Of a DNA stretch of 64,000 nt, positions 60,506 to 64,000 are shown one piece after another (within the stretch, counting starts at the first letter, position 1; each line of letters opens with the position of its first letter). Source of the DNA: Clostridiales bacterium (GTDB lineage Bacteria > Bacillota > Clostridia > Oscillospirales > Acutalibacteraceae). The position numbers and the translations under genes were made by a program. Below the pieces are notes generated by a model. It did not search any database. It had not been told where the DNA came from and saw only the letters and a program-made list of their open reading frames with translations. The stretch covers positions 22,484 to 86,483 of the forward strand of contig DUNU01000021.1 in NCBI GenBank assembly GCA_012839185.1, written 5' to 3'.

Positions 60506-60662
60506 TATGACTACCTATTTCAAGCAACAAAGAGTAATATCTTAGTCGCTTTTTCTATGCCAAAAATTTGAAAACAGAAGCAATTATTTGTTAGAGGAAA
60601 AAATTTATACTATGAATATTACTGTAATATAGGTTAGCGGGAGAGTTGCTAAAAACAATAAA

Positions 60663-60688
60663 AAGTGCGTTCAATAATGAAAGCACTT
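60663..60688. terminator. Bidirectional terminator
   Basis: AAGTGC(G)TTCA and TGAA(A)GCACTT pair around ATAA with one mismatch. It is followed by ATTATTTTT on the + strand and preceded by an A run that acts as T run on the - strand, serving the ABC exporter. Confidence 0.75.
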
Positions 60689-60699
60689 ATTATTTTTGC

Positions 60700-62478
60700 T
60701 CAAAAAACTGAATAGAGATTATACATCTTGCTATATATTCCGTCTTGGGACATAAGTTTCGCATGGGAGCCTTTTTCGACGATACCGTCCTCAGTTAATA
60801 CAAGAATTTCATCTGCACCCTTAATAGTCGTCAGTCTGTGTGCGATAGTCAGCGTTGTTCTGCCCTTTGCCAGTCGGTCAAGCGACTCCTGAACAAGTTT
60901 TTCACTCTCATTGTCAAGAGCACTCGTCGCCTCGTCAAGCAAGAGTATCGGCGGATCTTTAAGAAATACACGAGCAATAGAAATTCTCTGTTTTTGTCCG
61001 CCGGACAGTTTTACACCACGTTCGCCGATATATGTATCATATCCGTCGGGAAGGACTGAAATAAATTCATGAGCACCCGCATTTTCCGCCGCGGCAATTA
61101 TTTCCTCATCGGTTGCATCGGGTTTTCCGTAAATCAGATTATCCCGTACCGTACCCGAAAACAGATAAACATCTTGGGCTACTACACCGATATTTTTGCG
61201 TAACGAATGGAGTGTGATATTTTTTATATTCTCACCGTCAACAAGAATTTCACCTTTTTCAATATCATAAAAACGAGGAATAAGATTGCATAATGTCGTT
61301 TTTCCGCCGCCGCTCGGGCCGACAAGTGCAACACTCTGCCCTGCTTTGATACTTATGTTAATTCCGTCAAGAACTTTCTTTTCGCTGCCCTTATAGTTAA
61401 AAGATACGTCACGAAATTCAATATCGCCTTTGACATTTTCAATCGTTTTAGCATTTTCGCTGTCAACAATTTCCGCTTTTTCGTCCATTATCTCGACAAA
61501 TCGTTCAATGCCGGTAATACCTCTTGAAAACTGTTCCGAAAAGTCAACAATGGAGCGAACGGACTGAAGCAATGTCGATACGAGCAATAAACTTGCCGTA
61601 AAATCGCCGGGAGTTGTAACCCCTTTTGTCATCATTATTGCACCCAAACCGACAAAAGCCATGTACATTATTCCGTCAAGTATACGAACTGTCGCATGAA
61701 ATTGCGACATATATTTATGGCTTTTGTTCCTTACGGTAACATACTCCGCATTGCCCTTTGCAAACTTCTCTTTTTCTGTTTTTTCGGCGGTAAAGGAGCG
61801 AACAACCCGAACGCCGAGCAAAGAATCTTCAATTCGGGCGTTGATTTCTCCTATCTGATGGCGTCCTTTTCTAAACATATCACGCATACGCTGACGTGAT
61901 TTTTTCGTCAGCAATATCATCAACGGCATAAGTATGAATATCAGGAAAACGAAACGAAAATCCATAGATGCAAAGATGAAAAAGCTGGCAATAAATTTGA
62001 CAAACGTCATCAATATTCTTTCGGGGAAATGGTGTGCCCATTCGGCGACATCAAACAAATCAGATGTCATACGGCTCATAATCTGACCGATTTTCGTATT
62101 GTCAAAATAGTTAAATGACAGTGTCTGAATATGATCGAACATGTCTTCTCGCATAGCATTTTCAATCATCGTTCCCATCTTGTGTCCGACATACGATTGA
62201 AAATATGCTGCTAAACTGTCAATAATACGGATAACAATGTAAGCAGCACACACTAAAAGTATTATGTTTACCGTCAATTCCTGCGGATTTTCAACACTTT
62301 TATCTGTAATTTGGCGAACAATCAGAGGGAGCATTATTTCACATATTGCCGCAACAACCACACAACAAAGCACTAAAACTTCAGTTTTTAAGTGCTTTCG
62401 TAAATACGGATAAAATCGTTTTATTAAATAAATATTTTCCTCAAACGTTTTTTTTTTCTTTTTCTCGTTTTCATTCAT
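60700..62478 (-). CDS. ABC-type exporter (fused permease-ATPase)
   Basis: 592 residues. Six membrane segments lie in residues 20-310, followed by a nucleotide-binding domain: Walker A GPSGGGKTTLC, signature LSGGQKQRISIARVF, Walker B ILLLDEATSALD and TIAHRL. The layout fits MsbA/LmrA-type multidrug or lipid exporters. It lies 3 bases after the aldo/keto reductase gene, so both are probably co-transcribed. The substrate is unknown. Confidence 0.93.
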   Translation of the reverse strand: MNENEKKKKKTFEENIYLIKRFYPYLRKHLKTEVLVLCCVVVAAICEIMLPLIVRQITDKSVENPQELTVNIILLVCAAYIVIRIIDSLAAYFQSYVGHKMGTMIENAMREDMFDHIQTLSFNYFDNTKIGQIMSRMTSDLFDVAEWAHHFPERILMTFVKFIASFFIFASMDFRFVFLIFILMPLMILLTKKSRQRMRDMFRKGRHQIGEINARIEDSLLGVRVVRSFTAEKTEKEKFAKGNAEYVTVRNKSHKYMSQFHATVRILDGIMYMAFVGLGAIMMTKGVTTPGDFTASLLLVSTLLQSVRSIVDFSEQFSRGITGIERFVEIMDEKAEIVDSENAKTIENVKGDIEFRDVSFNYKGSEKKVLDGINISIKAGQSVALVGPSGGGKTTLCNLIPRFYDIEKGEILVDGENIKNITLHSLRKNIGVVAQDVYLFSGTVRDNLIYGKPDATDEEIIAAAENAGAHEFISVLPDGYDTYIGERGVKLSGGQKQRISIARVFLKDPPILLLDEATSALDNESEKLVQESLDRLAKGRTTLTIAHRLTTIKGADEILVLTEDGIVEKGSHAKLMSQDGIYSKMYNLYSVF

Positions 62479-62481
62479 AAA

Positions 62482-63588
62482 CTATTTACCAAATTCTCTT
62501 TTAACCTTTTTGAACAAATCTCGAATATTCAAATGCTGCGGACAAGCAGCCTCACATTTCCCGCAACCGATACAATTTGACGAGCCGACATTTGCCACGA
62601 TATTATAATACATATCGGTATTCCAGCTCTTGAACTGTTTTTTTGAATTATAACAAGCAAATAATTCCGGAATCGGAACGTCCTTCGGGCAAACTTCAAG
62701 ACAGTATTTGCAGCCGGTACAATCTATCAGATTTTTGGAATCAATAATATCTCTGACCTTTTCAACAGCAGCCATTTCGGTTTCATCAAGTGGCTTGAAA
62801 TCTTTCATGTAACTGATATTATCCGCCATCATTTCGGTGTTGCCCATACCGGATATTGTCATGAATATTCCGTCAAAACCGGCACAATAACGAATAGCAT
62901 AACTTGCGGCACTTCCACCATCCATTTCGTCAAATACTTCTTGGGCTTCTTCAGGAAGTTTTGCCAAAATACCGCCTTTGACAGGTTCCATAACGATGAC
63001 CGGTTTATTAAACTCGCGACAAACTTCGAGATTCTCTTTTCCTTCAACCGTCGGATCATCATAATCAAGATAATTAAACTGAATCTGCACAACTTCAATA
63101 TCCGGTTGTTCACTTAAAATTTTGCGAAGAACATCAGATTTATCGTGGAAAGAAATTCCTATGTGTCTTATCTTTCCTTCAGCTTTTAATTGTTTGCAAA
63201 CTTCAAATGCGTTACATTTTTTGTATTTTTCATACGATTCCGCATTCAAGGCGTGCATTAAATAAAAATCAAAATATTCAACACCGCACTTTTTAAGTTG
63301 TCTGTCCAATAAAGGTCGGATATTCTTCTCTGTTTTGAAAAATCCGTTACTAAGCTTGTTTGTCAAAACAAAACTCTCTCGAGGATAACGCTCAACCAAA
63401 GCCTTTCGTGCAGCCGACTCGCTACGCATTTCCATATATCCGTGTGCTGTGTCAAAATAATTAAACCCTGCCTCCATAAACATATCTACCATTTTGCACA
63501 ACTCATCATGGTCAATAAGCAATGCCTTTGTCGGCAACCTCATTAAGCCAAAACCAAAATTCTTTTTTACATTATCAAAATATGCCAT
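62482..63588 (-). CDS. Aldo/keto reductase with C-terminal 2x[4Fe-4S] ferredoxin domain
   Basis: 368 residues from the ATG at 63588, with GGGAGG 5 bases upstream; the ATG at 63612 lacks a good site. The TIM-barrel AKR marks are YFDTAHGYM (Asp and Tyr of the tetrad), VLTNKLSNG (Lys) and DFYLMHAL (His). The C-terminal region has CTGCKYCLEVCP and CIGCGKCEAACP, a ferredoxin-type module common in anaerobic AKRs of unknown physiological substrate. A strong promoter lies upstream, and the ABC exporter follows directly. Confidence 0.9.
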   Translation of the reverse strand: MAYFDNVKKNFGFGLMRLPTKALLIDHDELCKMVDMFMEAGFNYFDTAHGYMEMRSESAARKALVERYPRESFVLTNKLSNGFFKTEKNIRPLLDRQLKKCGVEYFDFYLMHALNAESYEKYKKCNAFEVCKQLKAEGKIRHIGISFHDKSDVLRKILSEQPDIEVVQIQFNYLDYDDPTVEGKENLEVCREFNKPVIVMEPVKGGILAKLPEEAQEVFDEMDGGSAASYAIRYCAGFDGIFMTISGMGNTEMMADNISYMKDFKPLDETEMAAVEKVRDIIDSKNLIDCTGCKYCLEVCPKDVPIPELFACYNSKKQFKSWNTDMYYNIVANVGSSNCIGCGKCEAACPQHLNIRDLFKKVKREFGK

Positions 63589-63660
63589 CTTAGCCTCCCA
63601 TTTCTTACTCATACTCTCAAATTTTTAAACGGACTTATTATGTAACAATACACCATGTTT

Positions 63661-63689
63661 ATTATACATTAAAAAGAAAAATCTTGCAA
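63661..63689 (-). promoter_or_regulatory. Promoter of the AKR/ABC operon
   Basis: On the - strand TTGCAA (63684-63689), 17-base spacer, TATAAT (63661-63666). Confidence 0.78.
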
Positions 63690-63794
63690 TACATATTTTG
63701 AAAAAAGAAATAAAAATTACAATTTAATATGTATATATGACAAAAAGTATGAAAACTCAAGAAAATACAATATAAAATCAATTTTCAAGCAAAC

Positions 63795-63818
63795 AAAAAA
63801 GCCGCTAAATGCGACTTT
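63795..63818 (-). terminator. Terminator of the rRNA operon
   Basis: On the - strand AAAGTCGC / GCGGCTTT (one G-U pair) around ATTTA, then a T run. It is only about 60 bases past the 23S 3' end. Confidence 0.8.
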
Positions 63819-63877
63819 CAGGTTATGCACCCTCAAAACCGAATAAGTAATGCGGAATAGAGCCAAGTGTTAAATAT

Positions 63878-64000
63878 GGTCAAGCATACGACCTATTAGT
63901 ACAGCTTAGCTGAACGTGTCACCACGCTTACACATGCTGCCTATCAACCTTGTAGTCTTCAAGGGGTCTTAAAAGATATCTCATCTTGGAGATGGCTTCA
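63878..64000 (-). rRNA. 23S ribosomal RNA, 3' end (partial)
   Basis: The - strand reads the conserved 3' terminal region: GAAGCCATCTCCAAGATGAG, CCCTTGAAGACTACAAGG, TTGATAGGCAGCATGTG, then GTACTAATAGGTCGTATGCT and TGACC at the end. The gene continues past the window edge. The exact 3' end is placed at the GGTCAAG complement and may be off by a few bases. Confidence 0.9.

Overview
The window looks like the chromosome of a strictly anaerobic, low-GC Gram-positive bacterium, most likely a gut Clostridia/Oscillospirales relative. This rests on purine-rich AGGAGG ribosome binding sites, many near-consensus TTGaca-17-TATAAT promoters, type III glutamine synthetase, a ferredoxin-dependent 2-oxoacid oxidoreductase, cohesin/dockerin surface proteins, a sortase-like anchor and several glycan-active enzymes. 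The species cannot be named from the sequence alone.

Layout. 1-7160 (+): end of a cell-surface polysaccharide operon (nucleotide-sugar dehydrogenase, epimerase, VanZ-like, nucleotidyltransferase-like, LytR-CpsA-Psr transferase, glycosidase-like protein). 7160-12450: a self-contained unit for a 32-residue peptide, divergent Gfo/Idh/MocA and FAD oxidoreductase genes, a GH13 glucosidase and a small secreted protein. 12455-15012 (-): four-subunit 2-oxoacid:ferredoxin oxidoreductase. 15154-19865 (-): a sortase-anchored cohesin protein next to a dockerin/LRR protein, then a DUF4091 protein. 19924-25983 (-): TIR-like protein, secreted hydrolase, and a DpnII-type GATC restriction-modification operon carrying an extra unknown gene. 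26075-38298 (-): MFS, DUF1846, aspS-hisS and a degenerate methylglyoxal synthase, MinD-like ATPase, sulfatase, lipoprotein, VTT protein, yqeK, nadD. 38435-49353 (+): glnN, fucosidase, rsfS, leuS, argR, sugar transporter, then a CofE-like ligase and a GMP synthase ATP-PPase. 49342-52140: a small AT-rich island at the 3' end of guaA. 52233-60505: gene remnant, DNA-deoxyinosine glycosylase, hydantoinase plus HDAC-fold operon, and a fused restriction-methylation-specificity protein interrupted at a G8 tract. 60700-64000 (-): ABC exporter, ferredoxin-type aldo/keto reductase and the 3' end of a 23S rRNA gene.

The two strongest discoveries are these. First, an exact 11-bp direct repeat (GAGTGGGAATA) lies at the guaA stop codon and again 2.8 kb downstream. 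It brackets an island whose only intact cargo is an overlapping two-gene operon: a putative NdpA-like soluble protein and a protein with three C-terminal membrane segments. This is a good candidate for an undescribed defence module. Second, a G8 homopolymer separates the two target-recognition domains of a type IIG-like enzyme. One added or two lost G bases would fuse them into a protein of about 1244 residues, which predicts phase-variable DNA specificity. With the TIR-like gene and the DpnII operon, the window holds four actual or candidate defence loci.

Several genes suggest use of host or plant glycans (GH13, GH29, DUF4091, sulfatase, two sugar-type MFS carriers). The housekeeping genes are ordinary except for the methylglyoxal synthase-like protein, which lacks the catalytic Asp, and the GMP synthase, which lacks its glutaminase domain.
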